Below are positions 28,354-38,226 of a stretch of 48,584 nt of DNA, one piece after another. The position numbers were made by a program, and so were the translations under genes. Origin of the DNA: Acidobacteriota bacterium (GTDB taxonomy: Bacteria; Acidobacteriota; Vicinamibacteria; Vicinamibacterales; UBA2999); contig JAEUQR010000032.1 of the NCBI GenBank assembly GCA_016789705.1, positions 1 to 48,584 on the forward strand, in the 5' to 3' direction. A model generated the notes under the pieces. It searched no databases and had not been told where the DNA came from. It was given only the letters and a program-made list of their open reading frames with translations. Numbering within the stretch: position 1 is the first letter of the stretch; each line of letters starts with the position of its first letter.

Positions 28354-28728
28354 TTACACCGTCTTCTTCTTGGCAACCGCGCCCTTGCGCGGCCCCTTGC
28401 GCGTGCGCGCGTTCGTCTTCGTGCGCTGACCCCGGGCGGGCAGGCCGCGGCGGTGGCGCATGCCACGATAGCTGCCGATTTCCATCAGCCGCTTGATGTT
28501 CATGGAGATCTCCTTCCGGAGATCGCCCTCCACACCACCCTGCTCTTCGATGACGCGGCTGATCTTCCGCACGTCGTCGTCGGTCAGGTCCTTCACGCGG
28601 ATGTCACCGCTGACACCGGCCGCTTCGAGGATCTTCCCGGACCGGTAGTCGCCGATCCCGAAGATGTACGTGAGCCCGATTTCGACCCGCTTCGTCCGCG
28701 GAAGGTCAATGCCTGCAATACGCGCCAT
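28354..28728 (-). CDS. rpsM: 30S ribosomal protein S13
   Basis: 124 residues, from [19 protein letters not shown] through the helix-two-turn-helix ([18 protein letters not shown]) to [18 protein letters not shown], all typical of S13. It contacts the P-site tRNA and the 50S bridge. It follows rpmJ after an 84-base gap that contains short tandem repeats. Confidence 0.98.
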   Translation of the reverse strand: MARIAGIDLPRTKRVEIGLTYIFGIGDYRSGKILEAAGVSGDIRVKDLTDDDVRKISRVIEEQGGVEGDLRKEISMNIKRLMEIGSYRGMRHRRGLPARGQRTKTNARTRKGPRKGAVAKKKTV

Positions 28729-28775
28729 AGCTGCTTTCGCCTCGGGAGGGCCAGCCCGGTGCCGCGGCTCGTTCG

Positions 28776-28804
28776 AGCCCCAGCCCCCAGCCTCCAGCCC
28801 CCAG
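28776..28804. repeat. Heptamer tandem repeat between rpmJ and rpsM
   Basis: AGCCCC, AGCCCCC, AGCCTCC, AGCCCCC, AG: about four degenerate copies of AGCCCCC. It occupies the middle of the gap. On the transcribed strand it is a G-rich run (GGGGGCT units). Confidence 0.7.
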
Positions 28805-28812
28805 ATCCTGTC

Positions 28813-28926
28813 CTACCCCTGCCGCTGCTTGTGCTTCGCGTTCGTGCAGATGACCCGCACGACACCCTTGCGACGCACGACCTTGCACTTGTCGCAGATC
28901 TTCTTGACTGACGCTCGCACTTTCAT
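28813..28926 (-). CDS. rpmJ: 50S ribosomal protein L36, zinc form
   Basis: 37 residues, [20 protein letters not shown] at the start. It keeps the zinc ribbon C11, C14, C27 and H32. The reading frame was translated by hand from the ATG at 28926 to the TAG at 28813. It starts 9 bases after infA. The order infA-rpmJ-rpsM is standard. Confidence 0.97.
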   Translation of the reverse strand: MKVRASVKKICDKCKVVRRKGVVRVICTNAKHKQRQG

Positions 28927-28935
28927 CGCTCGTCC

Positions 28936-29160
28936 CTACAGTTTCTCGACGATGCGCCCACGCGTCCGGTCCGTGGGCGACAGCGCCAGCTTCACTCGAT
29001 CACCGACGACGACCCTGACGTAGTTGCGCGCCGGCGTTCCGCCGAGGTGCGCGACGACATCGTGCCGTCCCTCCACACTCACCCGAACCAGCGCGCTCGG
29101 CAGCAGTTCCCGAACTTCGCCTTCCACTTCCAGCGGAGACGTCGGCGTCTCGCCGGTCAT
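28936..29160 (-). CDS. infA: Translation initiation factor IF-1
   Basis: 74 residues with a single S1-like OB fold: VEGEVRELLPSALVRVSVEG, then NYVRVVVGDRVKLALSPTD and the ending RTRGRIVEKL. It blocks the A site during initiation. The N-terminus (MTGETPTSP) is a little unusual for the family. It starts 3 bases after the map stop. Confidence 0.95.
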   Translation of the reverse strand: MTGETPTSPLEVEGEVRELLPSALVRVSVEGRHDVVAHLGGTPARNYVRVVVGDRVKLALSPTDRTRGRIVEKL

Positions 29161-29163
29161 CGT

Positions 29164-29934
29164 CTACGCCGCGGCGTTGGCCGCCGCGTCGTGCCGGGTC
29201 AGAATCCGGCATCCGTCAGCGGTGACCGCCACCGTGTGTTCGAAGTGCGCCGAGAGGCTGCCGTCCTTCGTCACGGCCGTCCACCCGTCGCTCAATACCT
29301 TCACGCCCGCGCCGCCCATGTTCACCATGGGTTCGATCGCCAGCACCATGCCTTCCGCCAGGCGCGGTCCGCGCCCCGGCGTGCCGTAGTTCGGAATCTG
29401 CGGCTCCTCGTGCAGCGTCTGCCCGATGCCGTGTCCCACGAACTCCCGCACCACCGAGAACCCCGCCGCCTCGACGTGCCGCTGCACCGCCGCGCCGATA
29501 TCCGACAGCCGCGCCCCGGCCTTCACCACCGCGAGCGCCTCGTGCAGCGACTGCTTCGTCACCTCGAGGAGCCGCGCCGCTTCCGGCGATATCGTTCCCA
29601 CCGGCACCGTCACGGCGCTGTCGCCGTAGAACCCATCCATCTTCGCACCAAGATCGACCGACAGGATGTCGCCCGCCACCAGCTTGCGCGATGACGGAAT
29701 CCCGTGGACGACCTGCTCGTTCACCGACGCGCAGATGGTCGCCGGATACCCGTGGTATCCCTTGAACGCCGGCTCCGCCCCCGCCTCGCGCAACCGCCGT
29801 TCGGCCAGGGCGTCGACCTCGGCGGTCGTCACCCCCGGCGCGATCATCGCCGCCAGTTCGGCCAGCACACGGGCCACCAGCGCGTTCACACGCGCCAGCC
29901 GCTCCAGCTCCGCCGCCGATCGACAGGTGATCAT
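29164..29934 (-). CDS. map: Methionine aminopeptidase, type I
   Basis: 256 residues. All five metal ligands are visible: Asp in SVDLGAK, Asp in YGDSAV, His in GHGIGQ, Glu in AIEPM and Glu in HFEHT. It removes the start Met from new proteins. It sits between adk and infA, as in most spc operons. Confidence 0.98.
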   Translation of the reverse strand: MITCRSAAELERLARVNALVARVLAELAAMIAPGVTTAEVDALAERRLREAGAEPAFKGYHGYPATICASVNEQVVHGIPSSRKLVAGDILSVDLGAKMDGFYGDSAVTVPVGTISPEAARLLEVTKQSLHEALAVVKAGARLSDIGAAVQRHVEAAGFSVVREFVGHGIGQTLHEEPQIPNYGTPGRGPRLAEGMVLAIEPMVNMGGAGVKVLSDGWTAVTKDGSLSAHFEHTVAVTADGCRILTRHDAAANAAA

Positions 29935-29945
29935 CGTCGCCGTTC

Positions 29946-30602
29946 CTACCGTCCGCCGCTCACCGAAGCCACCGCCTCGGCAATCGCCGCGTACACATCC
30001 TTCGGGCTGCGCGCGCCGTCGACACGCCGGAACGTCTCGCGGCTCTCGTAATACCCGATCATCGGCTGCGTCTCGCGCCAGTAGACCGTGAGCCGGTCGC
30101 GCACGACCGTCTCGCTGTCATCCGAACGCTGCACCAGCCGTCCGCCGCACACCTTGCACGCCTGGGCTTCCGACGGTTCGCCGTCGAACGCCGACACGGT
30201 CGTGCCGCACGACTCGCAAATCCGCCGGCCGCGCACCCGCCGGACCAGTTCTTCGTCCGGCACACGTATTTCCACCACCGTCAGCGGGCATCCGTCGAGC
30301 AGCCCGTCGAGGGCCTTGGCCTGCGCCACCGTGCGCGGAAAGCCGTCGAGCACGAACCCGCCGCGGGCGTCGTCGTCGGCCAGCCGCCGCCGCACGAGTT
30401 CCACGATGAGATCGTCGCTCACCAGCTGCCCGCGCGCCACTGTTTCCTTCACCTGCCGGCCCAGCTCGCTGCCCGACGTCACCGCGTCGCGCAGCATGTC
30501 GCCGGTCGAGATCTTCGGCACGCCGTGATCCCGCGCAATCTGCACCGCCTGAGTGCCCTTGCCCGCTCCCGGCGGGCCGAGCATCAACAACCGCAGCGCC
30601 AT
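29946..30602 (-). CDS. adk: Adenylate kinase with zinc-type LID
   Basis: 218 residues. The P-loop GPPGAGKGT is at 9-17 and the substrate motif DGFPRT follows. The LID carries C-E-S-C and C-K-V-C pairs, the zinc-binding form. It converts ATP + AMP to 2 ADP. The start is 4 bases after secY ends. Confidence 0.98.
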   Translation of the reverse strand: MALRLLMLGPPGAGKGTQAVQIARDHGVPKISTGDMLRDAVTSGSELGRQVKETVARGQLVSDDLIVELVRRRLADDDARGGFVLDGFPRTVAQAKALDGLLDGCPLTVVEIRVPDEELVRRVRGRRICESCGTTVSAFDGEPSEAQACKVCGGRLVQRSDDSETVVRDRLTVYWRETQPMIGYYESRETFRRVDGARSPKDVYAAIAEAVASVSGGR

Positions 30603-30606
30603 GACG

Positions 30607-31995
30607 TCAGTCGCGCCGTCCGCGAATCCGCGTCTTCTTCATGAACCCGTCGTAGTGCCGCATGATGAGCTGCGACTCGAGCTGGCTGACGGTGTCCATC
30701 GCCACACCCACGACGATGAGGAGCGACGTGCCGCCGAAGAAGAAGTTGACGCCCAGTCCGTTGGTGAACCACTGCGGCAGGATGGCATCGAGCCGTTCAC
30801 CGATGAACGGAATCGGCGCCACCTTGAACCCGGTGATCATGAACTCGGGCAGCAGCGCCACGAGACACAGGTAGGCGGCGCCCGCCAGCGTGATCCGGGT
30901 GAGAATCGTGTCGATGTGCTCGGCCGTCCGCTTGCCCGGCCGGATGCCAGGGATGAAGCCGCCGTACTTGCGCATGTTCTCCGACACGTCGTCGGGATTG
31001 AAGATGATGGCCGTGTAGAAGTAGGCGAAGAACAGGATCAGGCTCACGAAGAGCAGGTTGTAGAGCGGCATCCCGTACGCCAGCTGCCGGACGATCGAGT
31101 CGCCCCAGCCGCCGGCCTGGAAGAAGCCGGTGAGGGTGCCGGGGAACGCCAGCAGCGAACTCGCGAAGATGACCGGGATGACGCCGCCCGTGTTGACCTT
31201 GAGCGGGATGTGGGTGCTCGTGCCGGCGAACTGGCGGCGGCCGACCACGCGCTTGGCATACTGCACGACGATGCGCCGCTGGCCGCGTTCCACGAACACG
31301 ATGGCGGCGATGACGGCCACCATGAGCGCCACGAGGATGAGCAGCCGGATGAGGCCGATCTGGCCGGTGCGCAGCTGGTCGAACGTCAGCGTGACGGCGC
31401 GCGGGAAGTTCACGACGATGCCCGCGAAGATGAGCAGCGACATGCCGTTGCCGATGCCGCGCTCGGTAATCTGTTCGCCCAGCCACATCACGAACATGGT
31501 GCCCGTCGTGAGCGTCAGGATGCACATCAGCCGGAAGCCCCAGCCCGGCTCGTAGACGAGCGGCAGGCCGCCGGCCACGTTGGTCTGCTGCTCCAGATAG
31601 ATGGCGATGGCCATCGACTGCGCCACGGCCAGGACCACCGTGAGGTAGCGCGTGTACTGGGTGATCTTGCGACGGCCGAGCTCGCCTTCCTTCGAGAGGC
31701 GCTCGAGGTACGGCCACACCACCGTGAGCAGCTGCAGGATGATCGAGGCGCTGATGTAGGGCATGACGCCCAGGGCGAAGATCGTCACCTGCGACAGGTT
31801 CCCGCCGGAGAACATGTCGTAGAAGCCGAACATCGTGCCGCGCGCCTGTTCGGCGAGCAGCGCCAGCGCCGCCGTGTTCACCCCGGGCGTCGGGATGTGG
31901 CTGCCCACGCGATACACGCCCAGCATCGCGAGCGTGAAGAGCACACGATTCCTGAGATCGGCGACCGCAAAGAGGTTCTTGAACGCGTCGAGCAT
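30607..31995 (-). CDS. secY: Protein translocase subunit SecY
   Basis: 462 residues with ten membrane helices, starting MLDAFKNLFAVADLRNRV. Conserved features include GVMPYISASIILQLLTVV, the plug region, and the cytoplasmic loops with GKRTAEH. It forms the Sec channel in the inner membrane and would also insert pilin and exporter proteins from this window. It lies 38 bases after rplO. Confidence 0.98.
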   Translation of the reverse strand: MLDAFKNLFAVADLRNRVLFTLAMLGVYRVGSHIPTPGVNTAALALLAEQARGTMFGFYDMFSGGNLSQVTIFALGVMPYISASIILQLLTVVWPYLERLSKEGELGRRKITQYTRYLTVVLAVAQSMAIAIYLEQQTNVAGGLPLVYEPGWGFRLMCILTLTTGTMFVMWLGEQITERGIGNGMSLLIFAGIVVNFPRAVTLTFDQLRTGQIGLIRLLILVALMVAVIAAIVFVERGQRRIVVQYAKRVVGRRQFAGTSTHIPLKVNTGGVIPVIFASSLLAFPGTLTGFFQAGGWGDSIVRQLAYGMPLYNLLFVSLILFFAYFYTAIIFNPDDVSENMRKYGGFIPGIRPGKRTAEHIDTILTRITLAGAAYLCLVALLPEFMITGFKVAPIPFIGERLDAILPQWFTNGLGVNFFFGGTSLLIVVGVAMDTVSQLESQLIMRHYDGFMKKTRIRGRRD

Positions 31996-32033
31996 GGCCT
32001 ACGCCTTCTGACTGCCTGACCGGGAACCGGCCG

Positions 32034-32498
32034 TCAGGCCGCGGGCTTTCCGAGGACTTCCGTCGTCCCGCCGGCTGCCGCGATCTTCTCGGCGGCCTTC
32101 CCGCTGAACTTGTGCGCCTGCACGGTGAACGCCTTGCTCACCTCGCCGCGCGCCAGCACCTTGATGGGCATGCGGCGGTCCGAGACGAGGCCCACCGCCC
32201 GGAGCGTTTCCGGGCTGACGACGGCGCCGGCGTCGAAGCGCTCGGCGATCGCGTCGAGATTCACCACCGCGTACTCGACGCGGAAGATGTTGTTGAAGCC
32301 GCGCTTCGGCATGCGGCGGTGCAGCGGCATCTGGCCGCCTTCGAAGCCGCGCTTGCTCTTGTAGCCCGAGCGCGACTGCGCGCCCTTGTAACCGCGGGCC
32401 GCCGTCTTGCCGCTGCCCGAACCGGGGCCCCGGCCGACGCGCTTCTTCGTGAACTTCGAGCCCTTGGCGGGCTTCAGATTGCTGAGATTCGTGGCCAT
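32034..32498 (-). CDS. rplO: 50S ribosomal protein L15
   Basis: 154 residues. The Gly/Arg-rich N-terminal part ([21 protein letters not shown] in part) and the phrase [17 protein letters not shown] are typical of L15. It is a late-assembly 50S protein, 5 bases after rpmD. Confidence 0.97.
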   Translation of the reverse strand: MATNLSNLKPAKGSKFTKKRVGRGPGSGSGKTAARGYKGAQSRSGYKSKRGFEGGQMPLHRRMPKRGFNNIFRVEYAVVNLDAIAERFDAGAVVSPETLRAVGLVSDRRMPIKVLARGEVSKAFTVQAHKFSGKAAEKIAAAGGTTEVLGKPAA

Positions 32499-32503
32499 GG
32501 GCG

Positions 32504-32692
32504 TTACTCGGCGACCGTCACGAGGTGACGGACCTTGTGGATCATTCCGCGGGTCTCGGGCGTGTCGAGCAACGTCACCGAGTGACGGATGCGGCGCAGG
32601 CCCATGCCCTCGACGGTCTTCGCCTGGGTCTTGTTGAACCCGATCGGGCTCTTCACCAGGGTGACCTTCACTGTCTTCTGCTGCTTCGACAT
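32504..32692 (-). CDS. rpmD: 50S ribosomal protein L30
   Basis: 62 residues, with [21 protein letters not shown] and [20 protein letters not shown] as in the family. L30 is absent from some phyla, so its presence is informative. It starts 21 bases after rpsE. Confidence 0.97.
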   Translation of the reverse strand: MSKQQKTVKVTLVKSPIGFNKTQAKTVEGMGLRRIRHSVTLLDTPETRGMIHKVRHLVTVAE

Positions 32693-32713
32693 GTTGTCCT
32701 CAGCGTCGTCCTG

Positions 32714-33235
32714 CTAGGCCGTCGCGCCGGCGACGTCCTCGAGATCCTTGCCGCGCAGACGCGCGACGTGGGCCGGATCCTTGAGCATCGAGAGCGCGGT
32801 GAACGTGGCGCGCACGACGTTGTGCGGGTTGGCCGTGCCGAGCGACTTGGTCAGCACGTTGTGGATGCCGCACGATTCGACCACCGCGCGCACGCCGCCG
32901 CCGGCGATGATGCCGGTGCCTTCGGGGGCCGGCTTCAGCAGCACGCGGCCGGCGCCGTAGCGGCCGACCACCGGGTGCGGGATCGAGGTGCCCTTCAGCG
33001 GCACGCGGATGAGGCCCTTCTTCGCGGCCTCGATGCCCTTCTTGATGGCCGAGGGCACTTCCTTGGCCTTGCCGATCCCGAAGCCCACCACGCCGTGGCC
33101 GTCGCCGACCACCACGAGCGCGCTGAAGCTCAGGTTCTTGCCGCCCTTGACCACCTTGGTCACGCGGTTGATGGCAACCACCGTGTCCTTGATGTCGAGC
33201 TGGCTCGCATCGATTCGTTCGCGTGTCCGCATCAT
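32714..33235 (-). CDS. rpsE: 30S ribosomal protein S5
   Basis: 173 residues. The double-stranded RNA-binding half contains [21 protein letters not shown] in part, and the C-terminal half [20 protein letters not shown]5 is needed for decoding accuracy. The start is the first of two adjacent ATG codons. It is 15 bases after rplR. Confidence 0.98.
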   Translation of the reverse strand: MMRTRERIDASQLDIKDTVVAINRVTKVVKGGKNLSFSALVVVGDGHGVVGFGIGKAKEVPSAIKKGIEAAKKGLIRVPLKGTSIPHPVVGRYGAGRVLLKPAPEGTGIIAGGGVRAVVESCGIHNVLTKSLGTANPHNVVRATFTALSMLKDPAHVARLRGKDLEDVAGATA

Positions 33236-33250
33236 CGCCTTCCGATTCGC

Positions 33251-33625
33251 CTAAAACTCGAGTCCGGCCTTGCGGGCCGCCTCGGCCACCTCGCGCACAC
33301 GGCCGTGGTACAGGAACCCGTTCCGATCGAACACCACCTTCGAGATGCCCTTCGCCTTGAGCCGCTCCGCGATGGTCTCGCCCACGACGCCCGCGCCCTT
33401 GTTGTTGCCGGCGCGCGCCCCGTCGGTCATCTTCGCCTTCACCGCCGGCTCGACGCTCGAGGCCGAGGCCAGCGTCTGGCCGGCCAGGTCGTCGATGACC
33501 TGCACGTAGATGTGCGACACGCTGCGGAACACGCTGAGACGCGGCTGCGCCGCGGTGCCGCGCACGCGTTTGCGGATGCGGTACTTGATCCGCTGACGAC
33601 GATCGTCCTTGTTGGTGATCTTCAT
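33251..33625 (-). CDS. rplR: 50S ribosomal protein L18
   Basis: 124 residues, with [29 protein letters not shown] and the ending [21 protein letters not shown]18 binds 5S rRNA. It begins 4 bases after the rplF stop. Confidence 0.98.
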   Translation of the reverse strand: MKITNKDDRRQRIKYRIRKRVRGTAAQPRLSVFRSVSHIYVQVIDDLAGQTLASASSVEPAVKAKMTDGARAGNNKGAGVVGETIAERLKAKGISKVVFDRNGFLYHGRVREVAEAARKAGLEF

Positions 33626-33629
33626 GGCC

Positions 33630-34169
33630 CTACGCCCCCGTCTTTCCGGCCTTCTTCTTCAGGACCTCGCCCATGTAACGCACGCCCTTCTGCTGGTACG
33701 GGTCGGGCTTGCGCAATGAGCGGATGTTGGCGGCGACCTGGCCCACGAGCTGGCGGTCGACGCCGGTCACGGTGACGTGGGTCTGCTTGTCGACCTGGAC
33801 CTCGATGCCGGCCGGGATGTCGAAGATCACCGGGTGAGAGTAGCCGAGCGCGAAGTGCACCTGCTTGCCCTTGACCTCGGCGCGGTAGCCGACGCCGACG
33901 ATGTCGAGCTCGCGCTTCCAGCCATCGTTCACGCCGGCGACGGCGTTGGCGACGAGGCTGCGGGCGAGGCCGTGGAACTTGCCCAGCGACTTGTCGTCCG
34001 GACGCTCCCGGCGCGCCTGGATGTGGCCGTCTTCGACCGCCATCACGACGCCCGGCGGCAGTGCCTGCCGCATCTGGCCCTTCGGGCCCTTGACATCGAC
34101 TCCCGTGGCGTCGACCTTGACGGTGACGCCCTTCGGAATCGGAATCGGCTTCTTTCCAATACGTGACAT
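33630..34169 (-). CDS. rplF: 50S ribosomal protein L6
   Basis: 179 residues from the ATG at 34169 (MSRIGKKPIPIPKGV); an in-frame ATG further upstream would add 9 residues absent from the family. The ending reads PYQQKGVRYMGE, then a Lys-rich tail. L6 supports the sarcin-ricin loop. The 97-base gap to rpsH has a small hairpin (GGCACCG-gaa-CGGTGCC, 34206-34222). Confidence 0.97.
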   Translation of the reverse strand: MSRIGKKPIPIPKGVTVKVDATGVDVKGPKGQMRQALPPGVVMAVEDGHIQARRERPDDKSLGKFHGLARSLVANAVAGVNDGWKRELDIVGVGYRAEVKGKQVHFALGYSHPVIFDIPAGIEVQVDKQTHVTVTGVDRQLVGQVAANIRSLRKPDPYQQKGVRYMGEVLKKKAGKTGA

Positions 34170-34266
34170 GTCTTCAACCCTCAGGGACTGGGGCACGAAG
34201 GGGGCGGCACCGGAACGGTGCCCGCGTCATCCCTCGTCCGTCGACCCCGGACCTACCGTCCTGGCA

Positions 34267-34680
34267 CTACCACACGTTACAGAGCACTTCGCCGCCGATG
34301 CCCGCCTTCTTGGCGGCACGGCCGGTCATCACGCCGCGCGACGTCGTGAGGATGCTCACGCCGAGGCCGCCGAGCACCGGACCGATGCCATCGGCCGCGG
34401 CGTAGACGCGACGTCCCGGCCGGCTCACGCGCTGGATGCCGCTGATGACCTTCTCGCCGCCCGGGCCGTACTTGAGCAGCACCCGGATCATCGGCCGCGC
34501 TGCCCCGCCGGTCCGCACGGGCTTGTCCTCGACGAGCTTGAAGCCCGCGATGTAGCCCTCGTCCTGCAGGATCCGCGCGATCTCGGCCTTCAACTTCGAC
34601 GCCGGCATGTCCACGCGGGCGTGTCTTGACGCCACGGCGTTCCGTACCCGGGTCAGCATGTCTGCAATCGGATCAGTCAT
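34267..34680 (-). CDS. rpsH: 30S ribosomal protein S8
   Basis: 137 residues. It begins [15 protein letters not shown] and ends with [20 protein letters not shown], both diagnostic. S8 binds the centre of 16S rRNA. In E. coli it also represses the spc operon. It is 60 bases after rpsN. Confidence 0.98.
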   Translation of the reverse strand: MTDPIADMLTRVRNAVASRHARVDMPASKLKAEIARILQDEGYIAGFKLVEDKPVRTGGAARPMIRVLLKYGPGGEKVISGIQRVSRPGRRVYAAADGIGPVLGGLGVSILTTSRGVMTGRAAKKAGIGGEVLCNVW

Positions 34681-34740
34681 GTTCTTCGTGCTCTCGTCAA
34701 TCTTCCCGAGTGCCGGCGCCCGCGCCCCGGCTCCCGCCAG

Positions 34741-34926
34741 CTACCAGCTGCTCTTCGTCACGCCCGCGACATCGCCCGTCAGCGCGTGCTCGCGGAAACA
34801 CAGTCTGCAGAGCGCGAACTTCCGCAGGTAGGCCCGCGGCCGCCCGCACCGCCGGCAGCGGTTGCGGTGGCGCACCTTGAACTTCAGCGCCTTCTTCTCA
34901 CGAGCCTTCTTCGCAGTCGTCGCCAT
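34741..34926 (-). CDS. rpsN: 30S ribosomal protein S14, zinc form (type Z)
   Basis: 61 residues with C24-x2-C27 and C40-x2-C43, the short zinc-binding form. Ending [11 protein letters not shown] is typical. It binds the 3' domain of 16S rRNA. It is 18 bases after rplE. Confidence 0.98.
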   Translation of the reverse strand: MATTAKKAREKKALKFKVRHRNRCRRCGRPRAYLRKFALCRLCFREHALTGDVAGVTKSSW

Positions 34927-34944
34927 TGCTCGAGTCCTCGGGTC

Positions 34945-35499
34945 CTAGTTCGTGCGGAAGGGCATGCCCAGGAGCTGCAGCAGCTTGCGGGCTTCCTCGT
35001 CCGTCTTCGCGGTCGTCACGACGCACACGTTCATGCCGCGCGCCTTGTCCACCTTCAAGTAGTCGATCTCAGTGAAGATCAGCTGGTCGCGCAGTCCCAG
35101 CGTGTAGTTGCCGCGGCCGTCGAAGCCGCGCGCCGACACCCCGCGGAAGTCGCGCACGCGCGGCAGCGAGATGCTGATGAGGCGGTCCAGGAAGTCGTAC
35201 ATCCGGTCGCCGCGCAGCGTGACCATGGCGCCGATGGCCTGGCCTTCGCGCACCTTGAACTGCGCGATCGACTTCTTGGCGCGGCGCACCGAGGCCTTCT
35301 GCCCGGTGATCTTGCCGAGTTCGTCGGCGGCCACGTCGATGAGCTTGGCGTTCTGCGTCGCTTCGCCGAGACCCATGTTGACGACGACCTTCTCGATCTT
35401 GGGCACGGCCATGATGTTGCCGTAGCCGAATTCCTTCGACAGCGCCGGCACCACGTCGTTCAGGTACCGTTCCCGCAGCCGGTTCGTCTTCGTGCTCAT
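34945..35499 (-). CDS. rplE: 50S ribosomal protein L5
   Basis: 184 residues. Marks of L5 include [28 protein letters not shown] and [15 protein letters not shown]. It binds 5S rRNA and contacts P-site tRNA. It starts 6 bases after rplX. Confidence 0.98.
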   Translation of the reverse strand: MSTKTNRLRERYLNDVVPALSKEFGYGNIMAVPKIEKVVVNMGLGEATQNAKLIDVAADELGKITGQKASVRRAKKSIAQFKVREGQAIGAMVTLRGDRMYDFLDRLISISLPRVRDFRGVSARGFDGRGNYTLGLRDQLIFTEIDYLKVDKARGMNVCVVTTAKTDEEARKLLQLLGMPFRTN

Positions 35500-35505
35500 G
35501 TCGCC

Positions 35506-35820
35506 TTACCCCTGCCGCTTGCGGCGGACGCGCACCTTGGTGCCGTCAGCCTCGACCCGCACGCCGATGCGCGCCGGCTGGTTGGACTCCGCGTCGACCA
35601 GCATCACGTTCGAGACGTGGATGGCCGACTCGCGCTCGAGAATGCCGCCCTTGATGTTCTTCTGGGGGTTCGGACGGGTGTGGCGCTTGATGACGCCGAC
35701 GCCCTCGACCACCACCCGGCTCTTGTCGGGCAGCACCTGCAGGACGCGGCCGCGCTTGCCGCGGTCCTTGCCGGCCCGCACGAGCACCGTGTCGTTCTTC
35801 TTGATCCGCACCTTGGCCAT
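35506..35820 (-). CDS. rplX: 50S ribosomal protein L24
   Basis: 104 residues, with the KOW motif [19 protein letters not shown] and the phrase [18 protein letters not shown]24 starts 50S assembly. It starts 3 bases after rplN. Confidence 0.98.
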   Translation of the reverse strand: MAKVRIKKNDTVLVRAGKDRGKRGRVLQVLPDKSRVVVEGVGVIKRHTRPNPQKNIKGGILERESAIHVSNVMLVDAESNQPARIGVRVEADGTKVRVRRKRQG

Positions 35821-35823
35821 GGT

Positions 35824-36192
35824 CTACAGCACCTCGGGCGCGAGGGAGATGATCTTCATGAAGCGGCGCTCGCGCAGTTCACGCGCCACCGGCCCGAAGA
35901 CGCGCGTGCCCACCGGCTCGCCTTCGGCGTTCACCAGCACGGCGGCGTTCCGGTCGAACCGGATGTAGCTGCCGTCCTTGCGGCGCTGCTCCTTGCGCAC
36001 GCGCACGATGACGGCCTTCACGACGCTGCCCTTCTTCACGTTGGATTCGGGGGTCGCTTCCTTCACCGACGCCGTGACGATGTCACCCAGGCGCGCATAG
36101 CGGCCGGTGGATCCGCCGATCGGATTGATCACCGCGAGCTTGCGCGCGCCCGAGTTGTCGGCCACGTCGAGAATCGTCCGCATCTGAATCAT
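35824..36192 (-). CDS. rplN: 50S ribosomal protein L14
   Basis: 122 residues, [19 protein letters not shown] at the start and [20 protein letters not shown] at the end. GGAGGAG precedes the ATG. It forms bridges to the 30S subunit. It is 13 bases after rpsQ. Confidence 0.98.
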   Translation of the reverse strand: MIQMRTILDVADNSGARKLAVINPIGGSTGRYARLGDIVTASVKEATPESNVKKGSVVKAVIVRVRKEQRRKDGSYIRFDRNAAVLVNAEGEPVGTRVFGPVARELRERRFMKIISLAPEVL

Positions 36193-36205
36193 GGCGGCTC
36201 TCCTC

Positions 36206-36460
36206 CTAGACCTTCGGGGCGCGTTCGATCACGCGCGTGACCGACCAGCGCTTGCGGCGGCTCATCGGCTTGGATTCGGAGATGGCGACCAGGTCGCCCA
36301 TCTTCGCGTCGTCGTTCTCGTTGTGCGCCATCAGCTTCGTGGTGCGCTTCTGAATCTTGCCGTAGACACCGTGCTGAACACGGCGCTTGACGGCCACGAC
36401 CACGCTCTTCTGCATGCGGTCGCTGACCACCACACCCTGCATTTCGATCTTCACGGCCAT
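36206..36460 (-). CDS. rpsQ: 30S ribosomal protein S17
   Basis: 84 residues with an OB fold: [20 protein letters not shown] and the ending [16 protein letters not shown]. It is an early 30S assembly protein, 2 bases after rpmC. Confidence 0.97.
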   Translation of the reverse strand: MAVKIEMQGVVVSDRMQKSVVVAVKRRVQHGVYGKIQKRTTKLMAHNENDDAKMGDLVAISESKPMSRRKRWSVTRVIERAPKV

Positions 36461-36462
36461 GG

Positions 36463-36651
36463 CTACTTCGCCTTTTCCCTGAGAACGGTCTTCACGCGCG
36501 CCAGGTTCTTGCGGGCGTCGCGGAGGGCCACCGGCTTCTCGAGCTGGCCCATCGCCTTGCGGATGCGGAGACGGAACAGCTCGTCCTCGATCTCCGCCAC
36601 CTTCACGCGCAGCCCGTCAGCATCGAGCTCGCGCAGTTCCGTTGCCTTCAT
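36463..36651 (-). CDS. rpmC: 50S ribosomal protein L29
   Basis: 62 residues, two-helix protein with [16 protein letters not shown] and [17 protein letters not shown]29 sits near the tunnel exit where trigger factor and SRP bind. It overlaps rplP by 4 bases (ATGA). Confidence 0.97.
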   Translation of the reverse strand: MKATELRELDADGLRVKVAEIEDELFRLRIRKAMGQLEKPVALRDARKNLARVKTVLREKAK

Positions 36652-37073
36652 CGCTGCTTCTCCTCGCCGAACCGGACCGCGAACTTGGTCAGGATGGGCA
36701 GCTTCGCGGCGGCGAGCTCCATGGCGCGGCGCGCTTCGGTCTCGCTGACGCCTTCCATCTCGAACAGCACCTTGCCGGGCCGCACGACGGCCACCCAGCC
36801 CTCCGGCGCGCCCTTGCCCTTACCCATTCGGGTTTCGAGCGGCTTCTTCGTGACCGGCTTGTCGGGGAACACCCGCACCCAGATCTTGCCGCCGCGCTTG
36901 ATGAACCGCGTCATCGCGACACGGGCGGCTTCGATCTGCCGATCGGTCATCCAGCAGGGCTCCAGTGCCTTGAGCCCGTAGTCGCCGAACGACACGTCCG
37001 AACCGCGCCACGCCTTGCCGCACATGCGGCCGCGCTGCTGCTTTCGGTACTTGACCTTCTTCGGCATCAACAT
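36648..37073 (-). CDS. rplP: 50S ribosomal protein L16
   Basis: 141 residues, [19 protein letters not shown] at the start; also [20 protein letters not shown] and [20 protein letters not shown]. It organises the A-site region of the 50S. It is 12 bases after rpsC. Confidence 0.98.
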   Translation of the reverse strand: MLMPKKVKYRKQQRGRMCGKAWRGSDVSFGDYGLKALEPCWMTDRQIEAARVAMTRFIKRGGKIWVRVFPDKPVTKKPLETRMGKGKGAPEGWVAVVRPGKVLFEMEGVSETEARRAMELAAAKLPILTKFAVRFGEEKQR

Positions 37074-37085
37074 GATGTCGTCTCG

Positions 37086-37775
37086 CTATCCCCGGGCGCC
37101 GGCCGCTCGACGCGGACGGTCGCGGTATTCTTCGTCGCGGCCCACGCGCGGGGTGAGCCGTTCGCCCTTGTACATCCAGACCTTCACACCGATCTGGCCA
37201 TAGGTCGTGTGCGCCTCGGCGAAGCCGAAGTCCACATCAGCCCGGAGCGTCTGCAGCGGCAGCTGCCCGTGCAGATACCACTCGGAGCGGGCGATCTCGG
37301 CGCCGTTCAGGCGGCCCGACACGCGCACCTTGATGCCGCGCGCGCCGAAGCGGAGCGCCGACTCGACGGCCTTGCGCATCGCCCGGCGGAACGCCACGCG
37401 CTTCTCGAGCTGCATGGCGACCGATTCGGCGACCAGCTGCGCGTCGAGCTCGGGCTTCTGGATTTCCTGGATGTTGATGAAGACCTCGCGCTTGGTGCGC
37501 TTCTGGATCTCCTGCTTCAGCTTGTCGACCTCGGTGCCCTTGCGCCCGATGATGATGCCGGGGCGCGAGGTGTGCACGTCGATCTTCAGCTTGTTGGCGG
37601 CGCGCTCGATTTCGATCTTCGCGACACCGGCGTGCTGGAACCGCTTCTTGAGGTCGGCCTTGAGCGCCAGGTCCTCGTGAAGCAGGTCCGCGTACTCCTT
37701 GCCGGCGAACCAGCGCGACTTCCAGGTCTTGTTGAACCCGATCCGGAACCCGTACGGGTGAACTTTCTGACCCAC
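37086..37775 (-). CDS. rpsC: 30S ribosomal protein S3
   Basis: 229 residues from a GTG at 37775 with GAGGAG upstream. The KH domain contains [16 protein letters not shown]. The C-terminal domain contains [18 protein letters not shown] and [16 protein letters not shown]3 helps form the mRNA entry tunnel. It is 15 bases after rplV. Confidence 0.98.
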   Translation of the reverse strand: MGQKVHPYGFRIGFNKTWKSRWFAGKEYADLLHEDLALKADLKKRFQHAGVAKIEIERAANKLKIDVHTSRPGIIIGRKGTEVDKLKQEIQKRTKREVFINIQEIQKPELDAQLVAESVAMQLEKRVAFRRAMRKAVESALRFGARGIKVRVSGRLNGAEIARSEWYLHGQLPLQTLRADVDFGFAEAHTTYGQIGVKVWMYKGERLTPRVGRDEEYRDRPRRAAGARG

Positions 37776-37790
37776 TGCGTTCTCCTCGTC

Positions 37791-38225
37791 CTACTCGGCG
37801 GCCGCGGTCGTCGCGGGCTTCTTGACGCGGGCTCGCCGCGCCGGGGTTCTGGTGTCGCCGTCGCCGACCGCCTTGATCTTCTGCGGACGCTCGGTCACTT
37901 CCACCGTCAGATGCGTCGTGCGCTTCACGACCCGGAAGGCTCGTCCCATCGGAGCGGGACGAACGCGCTTCTGCGACGGGCCCTGGTTGGCGAACGCCGC
38001 CGAGACATAGAGGCGTTCGACGTCGCCGCCGAAGCCCTCCTTCTGCCGGGCGTTGGCCACCGCCGACCGCAGCACCTTCGCCAGATCACGCGCCACCGTC
38101 TTCTTCGCGAACTGCAGCGTCGAGAGGGCGCGGTTGACGTCCTTGCCGCGGATCAGATCGCACACGAGTCCAGCCTTCTGGGCGGACGAGCGCACGTACT
38201 TCGCCGTTGCCTGCGAGCGCACCAT
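37791..38225 (-). CDS. rplV: 50S ribosomal protein L22
   Basis: 144 residues. The family core includes SAQKAGLVCDLIRGKDVNRAL and the tunnel loop region KRVRPAPMGRAFRVVKRTTH. A basic C-terminal tail of about 30 residues (ARRARVKKPATTAA) extends past the usual end. It starts 1 base after rpsS. Confidence 0.97.
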   Translation of the reverse strand: MVRSQATAKYVRSSAQKAGLVCDLIRGKDVNRALSTLQFAKKTVARDLAKVLRSAVANARQKEGFGGDVERLYVSAAFANQGPSQKRVRPAPMGRAFRVVKRTTHLTVEVTERPQKIKAVGDGDTRTPARRARVKKPATTAAAE

Positions 38226-38226
38226 G

